Part shown: piece after piece, positions 34,779 to 43,143 of the stretch
Layout of the letters: each line of letters starts with the position of its first letter
Numbering within the stretch: the stretch's first letter is position 1
From: Acetobacteraceae bacterium
GTDB lineage: Bacteria > Pseudomonadota > Alphaproteobacteria > Acetobacterales > Acetobacteraceae
Assembly (NCBI GenBank): GCA_947475245.1
Contig: CANJLW010000006.1
Location: 1-64,000 of the forward strand
Direction: 5' to 3'
Length of the DNA stretch: 64,000 nucleotides
Position numbers and translations under genes: made by a program
The notes under the pieces: generated by a model
The model's database searches: none
What the model saw: the letters and a program-made list of their open reading frames with translations, nothing else
Told to the model about the DNA's origin: nothing

Positions 34779-35717
34779 TCAGCGCCGGATGCGCGGGTCG
34801 ATCGCTGCCTGAGCGATATCGACGAGCAGGTTGAGCAGGACGAAGAAGGTGGCGAGGACGAGGATCGTGGCCTGCAGGATGGGGATGTCGCGTCGGAAGA
34901 TCGCGAGGTTGAGCAGGTTGCCGGAGCCGGGCCAGTTGTAGACGGTCTCGACCAGGATCGAGCCGCCGAGGAGGTATCCGAACTGGAGTCCCATCAGCGC
35001 GAGCACGGGCGGGGCGGCGTTTTTGCAGATGTGGCGGATGACCGGCCAGCGGGTCAGGCCCTTGGCGGAGAGCGCGCCGACGAAATCCTGTCCGAGGATT
35101 TCCAGCACGGTGGCGCGCACCAGTCGGCCGATGACTCCCATGGGGATCAGCGACAGGGTGACGACCGGCAGGACGAGATATTGCAGTCGGTTGTAGAGCG
35201 GTTCGGCATCGTCGCCCATGCCCTGCGCGGGCAGGAAGTCGTTCATCACGGCGAAGGCGAGGACGAGGACGATGGCGCACCAGTAGTGCGGCAGCGAGAC
35301 TCCGGTGGTTGCCAGTGCGGAGAACAGCTTGTCGGGCCACCGTCCGTGATAGAGCGCGGAGATCATGCCGAAGCCGATGCCGAGGGAGAATCCGACCATG
35401 GCGGCGAGGATGGCGAGGATGAAGGTATTGCCGAGGGCGGCGATGAGCTGTCCCCAGACGGGTGTTGCGTTGAACACCGAGAGTCCGAAGTCGCCCTGCA
35501 GGGCGCGGAACAACCAGAGGAAATATTGGACGTAGAGTGGTTTGTCGAAGCCGAAGGCGGCTTTCATCTGGGCGATGATTTCGGGCGATGCCTCGGGCGG
35601 CATGAGCATATCGATGGGGTTGCCCGGGACGATATGGACCAGTCCGAAGACGACGAGTGTGACGCCGAGAAGGATTGGGATTGCCTGGAGCAATCTGCGG
35701 AAGGCGAAGACGAGCAT
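34779..35717 (-). CDS. Peptide-type ABC transporter permease (DppB-like)
   Basis: This is a 312-residue permease starting MLVFAFRRLLQAIPILLGVTLVVFGLVHIVPG, the canonical opening of DppB/OppB. Other family blocks are FDKPLYVQYFLWL, GVSLPHYW, and the EAA loop in VGALSAKGLTRWPVIRHICKNAA. ATG 35717 (AGGAG about 10 bp upstream) is preferred to the in-frame start at 35801, which adds a polar, atypical leader. It is the first gene of the minus-strand transporter-amidase operon. It faces the divergent cysteine-hydrolase gene across a 205-bp regulatory interval. Confidence 0.92.
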   Translation of the reverse strand: MLVFAFRRLLQAIPILLGVTLVVFGLVHIVPGNPIDMLMPPEASPEIIAQMKAAFGFDKPLYVQYFLWLFRALQGDFGLSVFNATPVWGQLIAALGNTFILAILAAMVGFSLGIGFGMISALYHGRWPDKLFSALATTGVSLPHYWCAIVLVLAFAVMNDFLPAQGMGDDAEPLYNRLQYLVLPVVTLSLIPMGVIGRLVRATVLEILGQDFVGALSAKGLTRWPVIRHICKNAAPPVLALMGLQFGYLLGGSILVETVYNWPGSGNLLNLAIFRRDIPILQATILVLATFFVLLNLLVDIAQAAIDPRIRR

Positions 35718-35922
35718 GGCGGACAACGCTCCTGTTCGGTTGCCGTGGCGTTCGGCGGTGGGCCTATGCTGCGATGCAGCACGATTGCCCGAGATTAGCA
35801 CTCCGACGGTTTCTGTCCAGTCAATTGACAGTCTATATTTTAACCATTTGCATATTATGTATTCTCATCATACGCTGGCAGTGCCGGTTGACCGGTAATT
35901 CAGTCTAAATCAGAGGCATACC
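35718..35922. promoter_or_regulatory. Divergent control region of the amidase-transporter block
   Basis: This AT-rich interval lies between the dppB-like gene and the cysteine hydrolase gene. It contains a perfect 10-bp palindrome GTCAATTGAC (35820-35829). It also has TTGACA at 35825-35830, a possible -35 element facing right, followed by TA-rich sequence including TATATT and TATTAT. A second short dyad CCGGTTGACCGG lies at about 35883-35894. The AT content drops sharply on both sides. A shared regulator binding here would control both halves of the block; no regulator gene is nearby. Confidence 0.5.
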
Positions 35923-36642
35923 ATGCATAAACCCAGCATCAGCGCAGCCGTCGCGGCCCGTGCAATTGAGCGGCGCGGGAGTGTCCGTGTGTTCAAAAGC
36001 CTTGTTCCTGAGCGTACTGCCCATATTGTGGTCGATCTGCAAAACGGATTCATGGCCCCAGGCGAGGTCGCGGAAATCGGCAACGCCCGCGAAATCGTCC
36101 CCGCCGTCAACCGCATCAGCGCCGCTCTGCGCGACGCCGGCGGTATCGTTGTCTACATTCAGAACACCTTCGACGACCTCGCAGTCAGCACCTGGTCCAC
36201 CTTTTTCGACCATTTCTGCTCCCCCGCTCGGCGTCAGCGGATGATCGACGCATTCACACCCGGCGCCTTCGGACATCAGATCTGGGCCGGACTCGACGTC
36301 AGGGACGAGGACCTGAAGGTGCAAAAGCGCCGCTTCGGCGCCTTCGCGCCGGGATCGTCGGATTTGCACGAAATCCTGCAGGCTCGCGGCATCGACACCT
36401 TGATCGTCACGGGCACCGCGACTCAGGTCTGCTGCGAATCCACCGCGCGAGACGCGATGATGATGAATTACAAGGTGTTCTTCGTCGCCGACGGCAACGC
36501 CACGTTCACCGACGAGGAACATAACGCAACGATTTCGGCCATGGCGCACGCGTTTTGCGACGTCATCGACTCCGATGCCATGACGGCGATGATCGAGAGT
36601 CAAACAGTTTCAGAAGAAACCAAAGAGCCTGTCCTGGCATAG
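35923..36642 (+). CDS. Cysteine hydrolase (isochorismatase-like)
   Basis: This is a 239-residue hydrolase of the isochorismatase fold. The triad is D38 (VDLQNGF), K135 (LKVQKRRF) and C170 (TATQVCCESTARDA). Members with this triad hydrolyse C-N bonds in small amides such as nicotinamide, ureidoacrylate, N-carbamoylsarcosine and biuret; the substrate here is not identifiable. It has no signal peptide. It faces the transporter operon and is followed 88 bp later by the two solute-binding proteins, so it likely works on the imported compound or on a product of the amidases. Confidence 0.9.
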   Translation: MHKPSISAAVAARAIERRGSVRVFKSLVPERTAHIVVDLQNGFMAPGEVAEIGNAREIVPAVNRISAALRDAGGIVVYIQNTFDDLAVSTWSTFFDHFCSPARRQRMIDAFTPGAFGHQIWAGLDVRDEDLKVQKRRFGAFAPGSSDLHEILQARGIDTLIVTGTATQVCCESTARDAMMMNYKVFFVADGNATFTDEEHNATISAMAHAFCDVIDSDAMTAMIESQTVSEETKEPVLA

Positions 36643-36730
36643 CCCTTGCAATTGCCCCACCGGGTGTCGAGGCGGTCGCAGACGCGCCGCTTCGCCCCAA
36701 CCCCTGCAATCGCATGATTGGACAGCCCCG

Positions 36731-38332
36731 ATGATCTCAAGGCGTGGTCTTATGACCGCCGCGGCCAGTGCCGCCGCGCTCCCCATCCTTCCCAGTCACG
36801 CGGCGGGTCCGCAAATCCTGCGGATCGGCATGACCGCGGCCGATCTGCCGACGACGCACGGCATTCCCAATAACGGCGGCGAGGGCTTTCGATTCCTCGG
36901 CCATCCCGCGTACGACGCGCTGATCAACTGGGATTTCACCAAGCCGTCGAAGCTCGCCGATATCACCGGCGGCATCTTTACGGACTGGAAGGGCGACGAG
37001 GGCAATCCCTTGCGCTGGATTTTCTCTGTCCGTCAGGGCGTGAAGTTCCATGACGGCACCCCGCTGACCGCCGATGCCGTGCTGTGGAACCTGCGCCGCA
37101 TCTACGACGACAAATCCCCGCAGTACGACGCCACCGCCTCGCCAATCGTGCGCGCCACCGTGTCGATGATCGCGACTTATGAAAAGACCGACGAAAAGAC
37201 CATCGTCCTGACGACCAAATATCCGTTCAGCTTTCTGCCCTACTTGCTGACCCGCGTGCTGATCACGAGCCCGACGCGCTGGGAAGAGGCCGGCAAAAGC
37301 TGGGCCGAATTCGCCAAGAAGCCGGCGGGCACCGGGCCGTTCAAAATCACCAAGGTGGTGCCCGGACAATATGCCGAACTGTCCCGTAACGAGGAGTATT
37401 GGGACAAGGGCCGCATTCCCAAGCTGGAAAAGATGGTGGTTTATCCGATGCCGGAAGCCACCACACGGGTCGCGGCGCTTCGGTCCGGACAGGTCGATTG
37501 GATCGAAGTCCCGCCGCCCGATTCCATCCCGTCTCTCAAACAGGCCGGCATGCAGATCAGCCTCTGGCCCTATCCGCACACCTATCCTTACGCGTTGAAC
37601 TGCCTGGAATCCTCGCCGTTCCGCGACGTGCGGGTGCGTCAGGCGCTGAATTACGCGGTCGATCGCGAAGGCATGTGCAAGATGCTGAATGGCATCGCCA
37701 AGCCGGCCGCGGGGCTTTACCCACCGGAAGATCCGATCTTCGGCAAGCCGAAGAACAAATACATCTACGACCCCGACCGTGCGAAGGCGCTGCTGAAGGA
37801 CGCCGGCTACGGCCCAGGCAAGCCGGTCAAGGCCAAGATCATGATCTCCACATCCGGGTCCGGCCAGATGCTGCCCATCCCGATGAACGAGTTCATGCAG
37901 CAGAACTTCAAGGCGGTAGGTATCGACGTTGAATTCGACGTCGTCGAATGGGGCACCATGCTGGTCGCCATTCGCAACGCGCCCACGGCGCCGCAGTCGC
38001 ACGGCGTGGACGGCGTCAATATCAGCCTGAGTTTCACCGACCCGTCCTCGATGTTCCGCTACTACGCGACCGACAGCTTCGCCCCGACCAACTATAACTG
38101 GGGTCACTGGAAGCACGAGGAAGCGACCGACCTGCTGCGTAAGGCGCAGGCGACCTTCAGTTCCGCCGAACAATTGGAACTGCTGGCCAAGGCGCACGCG
38201 ATCGTCGTCGATGAGGCGCCGTGGCTGTTCATCGTTCACGACCTGAACCCGCGCGCGATGTCGAAAAAGGTCCAGGGTTTCATCCCGGCGCAAAGCTGGT
38301 CCCAGGACTTCACCCAGATCACGATGGCATAG
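36731..38332 (+). CDS. ABC transporter substrate-binding protein, family 5 (copy 1)
   Basis: This is a 533-residue periplasmic binding protein for the peptide-type importer. The N-terminus MISRRGLMTAAASAAALP has a twin-arginine motif, a hydrophobic stretch and a SHAA cleavage region, so Tat export is likely. SBP_bac_5 landmarks are GVKFHDGTPLTADAVLWNLRR and KPAGTGPFKITKVVPGQYAEL. The ligand is unknown. It is followed 12 bp later by a second copy of identical length. Both are on the opposite strand to their presumed permeases and ATPases. Confidence 0.93.
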   Translation: MISRRGLMTAAASAAALPILPSHAAGPQILRIGMTAADLPTTHGIPNNGGEGFRFLGHPAYDALINWDFTKPSKLADITGGIFTDWKGDEGNPLRWIFSVRQGVKFHDGTPLTADAVLWNLRRIYDDKSPQYDATASPIVRATVSMIATYEKTDEKTIVLTTKYPFSFLPYLLTRVLITSPTRWEEAGKSWAEFAKKPAGTGPFKITKVVPGQYAELSRNEEYWDKGRIPKLEKMVVYPMPEATTRVAALRSGQVDWIEVPPPDSIPSLKQAGMQISLWPYPHTYPYALNCLESSPFRDVRVRQALNYAVDREGMCKMLNGIAKPAAGLYPPEDPIFGKPKNKYIYDPDRAKALLKDAGYGPGKPVKAKIMISTSGSGQMLPIPMNEFMQQNFKAVGIDVEFDVVEWGTMLVAIRNAPTAPQSHGVDGVNISLSFTDPSSMFRYYATDSFAPTNYNWGHWKHEEATDLLRKAQATFSSAEQLELLAKAHAIVVDEAPWLFIVHDLNPRAMSKKVQGFIPAQSWSQDFTQITMA

Positions 38333-38344
38333 GATCCCAGCTTT

Positions 38345-39946
38345 ATGATTTCGAGACGTGGTTTCGTGGCGGGAGCGGCAATCGCCGCCTCCCTGCCGAT
38401 TTCGTCCGCTCATGCCGCGGGCGGCACATTGCGTATCGCCATGACGGCGGCGGATATTCCCAGCACGCACGGCATTCCGAATAACGGGTTCGAGGGGTTT
38501 CGTTTCCTCGGCTATCAGCCCTATGACGCCTTGGTGAACTGGGATTTGCGCAACAATCCCGATAAGCCCGCGAATATCGTTCCAGGACTGTTCAGCGCCT
38601 GGAAGCCCGATCCGGCCAATCCCCTCGGCTGGATCTTCACCGTGCGCCAGGGCGTGAAGTTCCACGACGGCACCGATTTCACCGCCGATGCCGTGATCTG
38701 GAATCTGCGCCGGGTCTATGACGACAAGTCGCCGCAATACGACGCCACCGCCGCGCCGATCATCCGCGCCGCCGTGTCCATGGTCGATGGCTTCGAAAAG
38801 AAGGACGATTCGACGATCGTCATCACGACGAAGTATCCGTTCAGCTTCTTCCCCTGGCTGTTGACTCGCGTCCTGATGGTCAGCCCGACCCAGTGGGAAG
38901 TCGTCGGCAAAAGCTGGGCGGAATTCGCGAAGAAGCCGGCCGGCACCGGGCCGTTCAAGATCGTGCGCGTCGTACCGGGCCAGTACGTCGAAATGGCGCG
39001 GAACGAGGAGTACTGGGACAAGGCGCGGATACCGAAGATCGAGAAGCTCTTCGTGCATCCGATGGCCGAAGCCACGACCCGCATCGCCGCGCTGCGCTCC
39101 AACCAGGTCGATTGGATCGAGGTCCCGGCCCCGGACTCCATTCCGTCGTTGAAAAGCGCCGGCTACAATGTGCTGCTGTGGCCGTATCCGCACACCTATC
39201 CCTATGTGCTGAATACGCAGGAAGGCTCGCCCTTCCAGGACGTGAAGGTCCGTCAGGCGATCAACTACGCGATCGATCGCGACGGGCTGTGCAAGCTGAT
39301 CAACGGCATCGCCAAGCCGGCCGTCGGGTTGTATCCGTCCGACAGCAAGTTCTTCGGCGACCCGAAGCAGAAGTACAAATTCGATCCGGACAAGGCCAAG
39401 GCGCTGTTGAAGGAAGCCGGCTACGGCCCCGGCAAGCCCGCCAAGGTCAAAATCATGATCTCCACATCCGGATCGGGCCAGATGCTGCCGATCCCCATGA
39501 ACGAGTTCATTCAGCAGAACTGCAAGGCTGTCGGTATCGAGATCGAGTTCGACGTGGTCGAATGGGGCACCATGCTCGTTGCCATCCGCAACGATCCCAA
39601 GGCACCGCAAAGTCACGGCGTGCACGGCATCAACATCAGCCTGAGTTCCGTCGATCCGTCGACGATGTTCCGCTATTACGCGATCGATAGCTTCACCCCC
39701 ACCAACTACAATTGGGGGCATTGGCGGAACGAAGAGGCGACCGCCTTGTTCAAGAAGGCGCAAGCCAGCTTCGACGAGACGGAACAGACCGCGCTGCTCG
39801 CCAAGGCGCACGCGATCATGGTCGACGAAGCGGCCTGGCTGTTCATGGTGCACGATCTGAACCCGCGCGCCATCTCGAAAAAGGTCACGGGCTTCCAGCC
39901 CGTGCAAAGCTGGTTCGTGGACCTGACGACGATCTCCATGACCTGA
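38345..39946 (+). CDS. ABC transporter substrate-binding protein, family 5 (copy 2)
   Basis: This is a 533-residue tandem paralogue of the preceding gene. It has a Tat-type start (MISRRGFVAGAAIAASLP) and the same SBP_bac_5 landmarks. Long stretches are near-identical (EFAKKPAGTGPFKI, KIMISTSGSGQMLPIPMNEF, VEFDVVEWGTMLVAIRN), while other segments have diverged. Substitutions are spread along the chain, so this is an established duplication, not an assembly artefact. The two could share one transporter and widen its ligand range. A GC-rich hairpin follows the stop. Confidence 0.93.
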   Translation: MISRRGFVAGAAIAASLPISSAHAAGGTLRIAMTAADIPSTHGIPNNGFEGFRFLGYQPYDALVNWDLRNNPDKPANIVPGLFSAWKPDPANPLGWIFTVRQGVKFHDGTDFTADAVIWNLRRVYDDKSPQYDATAAPIIRAAVSMVDGFEKKDDSTIVITTKYPFSFFPWLLTRVLMVSPTQWEVVGKSWAEFAKKPAGTGPFKIVRVVPGQYVEMARNEEYWDKARIPKIEKLFVHPMAEATTRIAALRSNQVDWIEVPAPDSIPSLKSAGYNVLLWPYPHTYPYVLNTQEGSPFQDVKVRQAINYAIDRDGLCKLINGIAKPAVGLYPSDSKFFGDPKQKYKFDPDKAKALLKEAGYGPGKPAKVKIMISTSGSGQMLPIPMNEFIQQNCKAVGIEIEFDVVEWGTMLVAIRNDPKAPQSHGVHGINISLSSVDPSTMFRYYAIDSFTPTNYNWGHWRNEEATALFKKAQASFDETEQTALLAKAHAIMVDEAAWLFMVHDLNPRAISKKVTGFQPVQSWFVDLTTISMT

Positions 39947-39953
39947 ACCGAAG

Positions 39954-39977
39954 CGGGGGAGCCGGACGGCTCCCCCG
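39954..39977. terminator. Bidirectional-type hairpin between convergent genes
   Basis: A perfect 10-bp stem (39954-39963 with 39968-39977) with a GGAC loop lies between the stop of binding protein 2 and the stop of convergent amidase 3. There is no T tract on either side, so termination is plausible but unproven. Confidence 0.6.
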
Positions 39978-39986
39978 TATCGTCGC

Positions 39987-41381
39987 CTACATCGCGAATG
40001 CCGGACGCTTGGAGCGCGTGCCAAGCGCCTTTTCCAGCGCATCGCCGACCTTCAGAACCAACGCATCCTCGAACGGACGACCGCCGATCTGCAGCGACAG
40101 CGGCAGGCCGGAGGAGCTGTAACCGTTGCAGATCGACAGGCCCGGATTGCCCGTCACGTTGAAGGCACGGTTGAAGAACGGCTGAAATCCCGAAGCCATC
40201 GAGTCCTCGCCGATCGGGCGTGCCGGGCAGCGCGCCGTCGGGAAGACCAGCACATCGACGGTCTTCATGACCTCGGCGACTTCCGCCACCAGCTTCGCGC
40301 GTTGCCGCTGGGCATTCACATAATCGGCGGCGGAGATGAACGCGCCGGCCATCAGCCGTTGCCGGCCATAGGCACCGTACAGTTCCGGCGTCGTGCGCAG
40401 CCAATGCTGGTGGAACGCATAGGCCTCGCTGCGGGAAATCAGGCTGCCGGTGTCGCCGTAAACGCCGAACGGCGACAAGGTGACATCGACGACGCCGGCG
40501 CCGAGCTCGCGCAACGCGGCGAGTGAGGTTTCAAATGCGGCGATGGTTTCCGGATCGGTCGTCAGATCGGTTTCGAAGAAATGGCGCACCACGCCAACCC
40601 GCAATCCGGCCAAACCGCCACCCAGCGCGTCGGCGAAGCTGACTTTGGGCGGGGTCGCACAGGCAGCATCCAGCGGATCGTGCACCGCCAGCACGTCCAT
40701 CATCAGCGCGCAGTCCTCGCTGGTCCAGCACATCGGTCCGGCGTGATCCAGAGAGAACGACAGCGGTAGGATGCCGCGTCGGCTGAGATAGCCATAGGTG
40801 GGCTTGTGCCCGGCGATGCCGCACCAGGCCGCCGGCCCGCGAATGGACCCGCCGGTATCCGTGCCCATCGCGCCCAGGCACAATCCCGCCGCGACAGCCG
40901 CGCCGGAGCCGGACGATGAGCCGGACGGATCAAGCGACAGATCCCACGGATTGCGCGCCGGCGGCCAGGGCAGGTCCATCGATGTGCCGCCGATGGCGAA
41001 CTCCCACGTTGCGAGCTTGCCCGTGAACACCGCTCCGGCGGCGCGCAATAACCCGACGGTAAAGGCGTCCTCGTCCGGCACATGGTCCTTGAACAGCGCG
41101 GAATGCCCCGTCGTCGCCACGCCTTCGGTGTTGTAGATATCCTTCAGGCCAATCGGAATGCCGTGCAGCGGTCCTTTCCAGTTGCCGGCGGCGATCTCCG
41201 CCTCCGCGGTCCGGGCCGCCGCCATGGCGGAGTCCTCCAGCACAAGCAGATGACTGTTCAACCGGCCGTCCAGTTCGGCGATCCGCGCGAACTGTGCCTT
41301 GGCGAGGTCGACGGGCGACAACGCGCCCGATCGAAGCTGCGCCGATGCCTCGGCGATGGTGAGAAAGGGAAGTGCGCTCAT
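39987..41381 (-). CDS. Amidase signature enzyme 3 (AtzE-like)
   Basis: This is a 464-residue amidase with K80 (GIPIGLKDIYNT), the SGSSSGSG loop near 153-160, and nucleophile S179 in DTGGSIRGPA. It is a clear paralogue of amidase 2 at 28763: both share GHSALFKDHVP, CGIAGHKPTYGYLSRRGILPLSF and similar C-termini. The copies flank the transporter, hydrolase and binding-protein genes at its two ends. No AtzG-like small gene is attached to this copy. ATG 41381 (MSALPFLT) is used; an upstream in-frame start at 41435 would add an atypical leader. Confidence 0.9.
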   Translation of the reverse strand: MSALPFLTIAEASAQLRSGALSPVDLAKAQFARIAELDGRLNSHLLVLEDSAMAAARTAEAEIAAGNWKGPLHGIPIGLKDIYNTEGVATTGHSALFKDHVPDEDAFTVGLLRAAGAVFTGKLATWEFAIGGTSMDLPWPPARNPWDLSLDPSGSSSGSGAAVAAGLCLGAMGTDTGGSIRGPAAWCGIAGHKPTYGYLSRRGILPLSFSLDHAGPMCWTSEDCALMMDVLAVHDPLDAACATPPKVSFADALGGGLAGLRVGVVRHFFETDLTTDPETIAAFETSLAALRELGAGVVDVTLSPFGVYGDTGSLISRSEAYAFHQHWLRTTPELYGAYGRQRLMAGAFISAADYVNAQRQRAKLVAEVAEVMKTVDVLVFPTARCPARPIGEDSMASGFQPFFNRAFNVTGNPGLSICNGYSSSGLPLSLQIGGRPFEDALVLKVGDALEKALGTRSKRPAFAM

Positions 41382-41553
41382 ACGATGGGGTTCTCCTACG
41401 ATGGATCGCAAAAGCCAAAGCAAGATCGGGACCATCCGATAATGGCGTTGCGATTTGCGTCATGCACACCGCGATCGACCCATTTTGGGAGGGAAAACGC
41501 CCGAAAACCCTGGCATGCCGGGTGCTGTGACTCCGTCAAATCGGAGACATACC

Positions 41554-42279
41554 ATGCGCCTCATCACCGTCCTGTTCGCTGCCCTGCTGATCTTCCCGAC
41601 GCTGACCGCGCAGGCCGTGGTTATTCCCGCAAGCGAACGGCTGTCCGATGTTCCTGCATCTGCCGGGACCGGGTTGTCTGGGTCGTATTATCGCCTGCCT
41701 GGCTATGTGCCGGACGTCCTCAGCGCCGCGACGGTCGCCGCGAAGCTCGTCGAACCCTCTGCCCGGTTTACCGCGCTCACGCTCTGTTTCCCGCGCTGCG
41801 GTGCGACGACCAAGGATGGCGGCCCGATCGAGGCCTATGTCGCGATGAACGGCACCGATCTGACGGGATCGGCGAACCTTGGCGCGTCGTTCACCCGGTT
41901 TTCCGGTGCCCTGGCGATCGCCAAGGCCGGAACCTACGCTTTCAGCCTCTACTCCGACGACGGCGCCATGCTGTCGATCGGCAACACCGTCGTCGCCGCC
42001 ATGCTCAAGCAGCAGCCATGGGCCGGCGTCACGACCTCCGCGACGTTTGAGCAACCCGGCCTTTATGCAATCCAACTGCTTCAGTTCGACATCGGCGGTT
42101 ACACCGGCATCACCTTGCTGCTGGACAGCTCGGCATTGCCGACCGCCGCGCTTTACGACACGGGCCGATTGGAAAGCGTCACCGCGAAACTGTCCGCTTC
42201 GGTGCCGGAGCCGAATTCCCTGAGCTTGCTGGTCGCGGGGTTGCTGGGGTTCACGACTCTGTATCGTCGGCGTGGTTAA
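41554..42279 (+). CDS. PA14-domain-like PEP-CTERM surface protein
   Basis: This is a 241-residue secreted protein. The signal peptide is MRLITVLFAALLIFPTLTAQA. The body (residues 35-200) resembles a PA14 carbohydrate-binding domain (SGSYYRLPG, AGTYAFSLYSDDGAMLSIGN, YAIQLLQFD). The C-terminus is a textbook PEP-CTERM sorting tag: VPEPNSLSLLVAGLLGF followed by YRRRG. Such tags direct processing by exosortase and display with exopolysaccharide; no exosortase gene is in this window. GGAG precedes the start by 9 bp. It overlaps the convergent membrane-protein gene by 4 bp. Confidence 0.88.
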   Translation: MRLITVLFAALLIFPTLTAQAVVIPASERLSDVPASAGTGLSGSYYRLPGYVPDVLSAATVAAKLVEPSARFTALTLCFPRCGATTKDGGPIEAYVAMNGTDLTGSANLGASFTRFSGALAIAKAGTYAFSLYSDDGAMLSIGNTVVAAMLKQQPWAGVTTSATFEQPGLYAIQLLQFDIGGYTGITLLLDSSALPTAALYDTGRLESVTAKLSASVPEPNSLSLLVAGLLGFTTLYRRRG

Positions 42280-43004
42280 AGCGTCGCCAGCCGCTGCGCC
42301 GCCAGCACGGTCAGCAGCAGCGCGTTGAGGAGCATCACACCCGGCATGACGGCGCGCAGCCAACCCATCCACCGCCGCCCCGCCGCCTGACCCAACACGC
42401 CGACGGCAATCAAGGTCGGCACGGTACCCAGACCAAAAGCCGCCATCGCCGCGCCACCGCTTACCATGTCGGGCGCGGCGGCCGCGGCGATCAAAGCCCC
42501 ATACAACAGCCCGCAGGGCAGCAGCCCCAGCAGCAGGCCCATGGCATATTCGGCCGCGAAGCCGCCTCGGCTTATCGTCCGTGTCCGGCGGGCAATCCAG
42601 CGCCCCCATGGCACGCTTGCGGGGACGGAGGGCAACGCGCCGCCGATTCCGCGCCACAGGCAGAACAACGCCGCCGTCAACAGCAACGCACCGGAAATCG
42701 CGGGATAGCGCAGGGTCAATGCGCCGGCCGCCCCCGCGAAGCCGCCGAGGAGCGCATAGGTGGTGATGCGTCCGAGGTGATAAGGGGCGAGGACGGCGAG
42801 GCCCGCGCGTCGCCATTCGCAGAGATGGTGCGCCGGCAGTCGCACCATCCGATCCGCGACCTGACCCAGAACGAACCCGCCGCACATCGGCGCGCAATGC
42901 GCCGGGCCGCCGGCCAGACCCGCCAGGAACATGCCGACCGCCAGCCCGCCGACCGGCGGGACCGAGCCGCACCACGCAAACATCAGGTCCAGGGCCGAAC
43001 TCAT
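42276..43004 (-). CDS. Sulfite exporter TauE/SafE or DsbD_2 (UreH-like) membrane protein
   Basis: This is a 242-residue integral membrane protein with about six helices. It has paired cysteine motifs at the membrane: HCAPMCGGF in the first helix and LLPCGLLYGAL in the fourth. These motifs define the DsbD_2/UreH-like group. Members are often encoded next to cbb3 oxidase genes and are suspected of helping copper or haem delivery; that role is inferred here. The start at 43004 (MSSALDLMF) is chosen over a longer frame that overlaps the divergent gene. The divergent FNR/FixK-type site could serve both directions. Confidence 0.8.
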   Translation of the reverse strand: MSSALDLMFAWCGSVPPVGGLAVGMFLAGLAGGPAHCAPMCGGFVLGQVADRMVRLPAHHLCEWRRAGLAVLAPYHLGRITTYALLGGFAGAAGALTLRYPAISGALLLTAALFCLWRGIGGALPSVPASVPWGRWIARRTRTISRGGFAAEYAMGLLLGLLPCGLLYGALIAAAAAPDMVSGGAAMAAFGLGTVPTLIAVGVLGQAAGRRWMGWLRAVMPGVMLLNALLLTVLAAQRLATL

Positions 43005-43038
43005 GGGGCATAGGTGTCGAGATCGGCGTGCTGTCGCA

Positions 43039-43052
43039 TTGATCTGCGTCAA
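43039..43052. promoter_or_regulatory. FNR/FixK-type anaerobox upstream of ccoN operon
   Basis: TTGATCTGCGTCAA matches the FNR/FixK consensus TTGAT-N4-ATCAA with one mismatch. It lies about 92 bp before the small gene that leads the cco operon and 35 bp from the divergent membrane-protein start. Low-oxygen induction through FnrL or FixK is therefore likely; no fnr gene is in the window. Confidence 0.75.
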
Positions 43053-43143
43053 TGCTGCATCGCCGCAAGACTTCCACGGTTGATCGGCGGCGCGGCCTGT
43101 TGGGTTCCGTCGCCAATGTGAACAGCAACCACCGGAGTCGCGG

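Noticed and set aside
36737-40042. 1101-residue open frame on the minus strand across both solute-binding protein genes
   Set aside because: It is antisense to two well-supported genes. Its translation is Arg/Gly/His-rich with no domain, and GC-rich codon bias explains the open frame.
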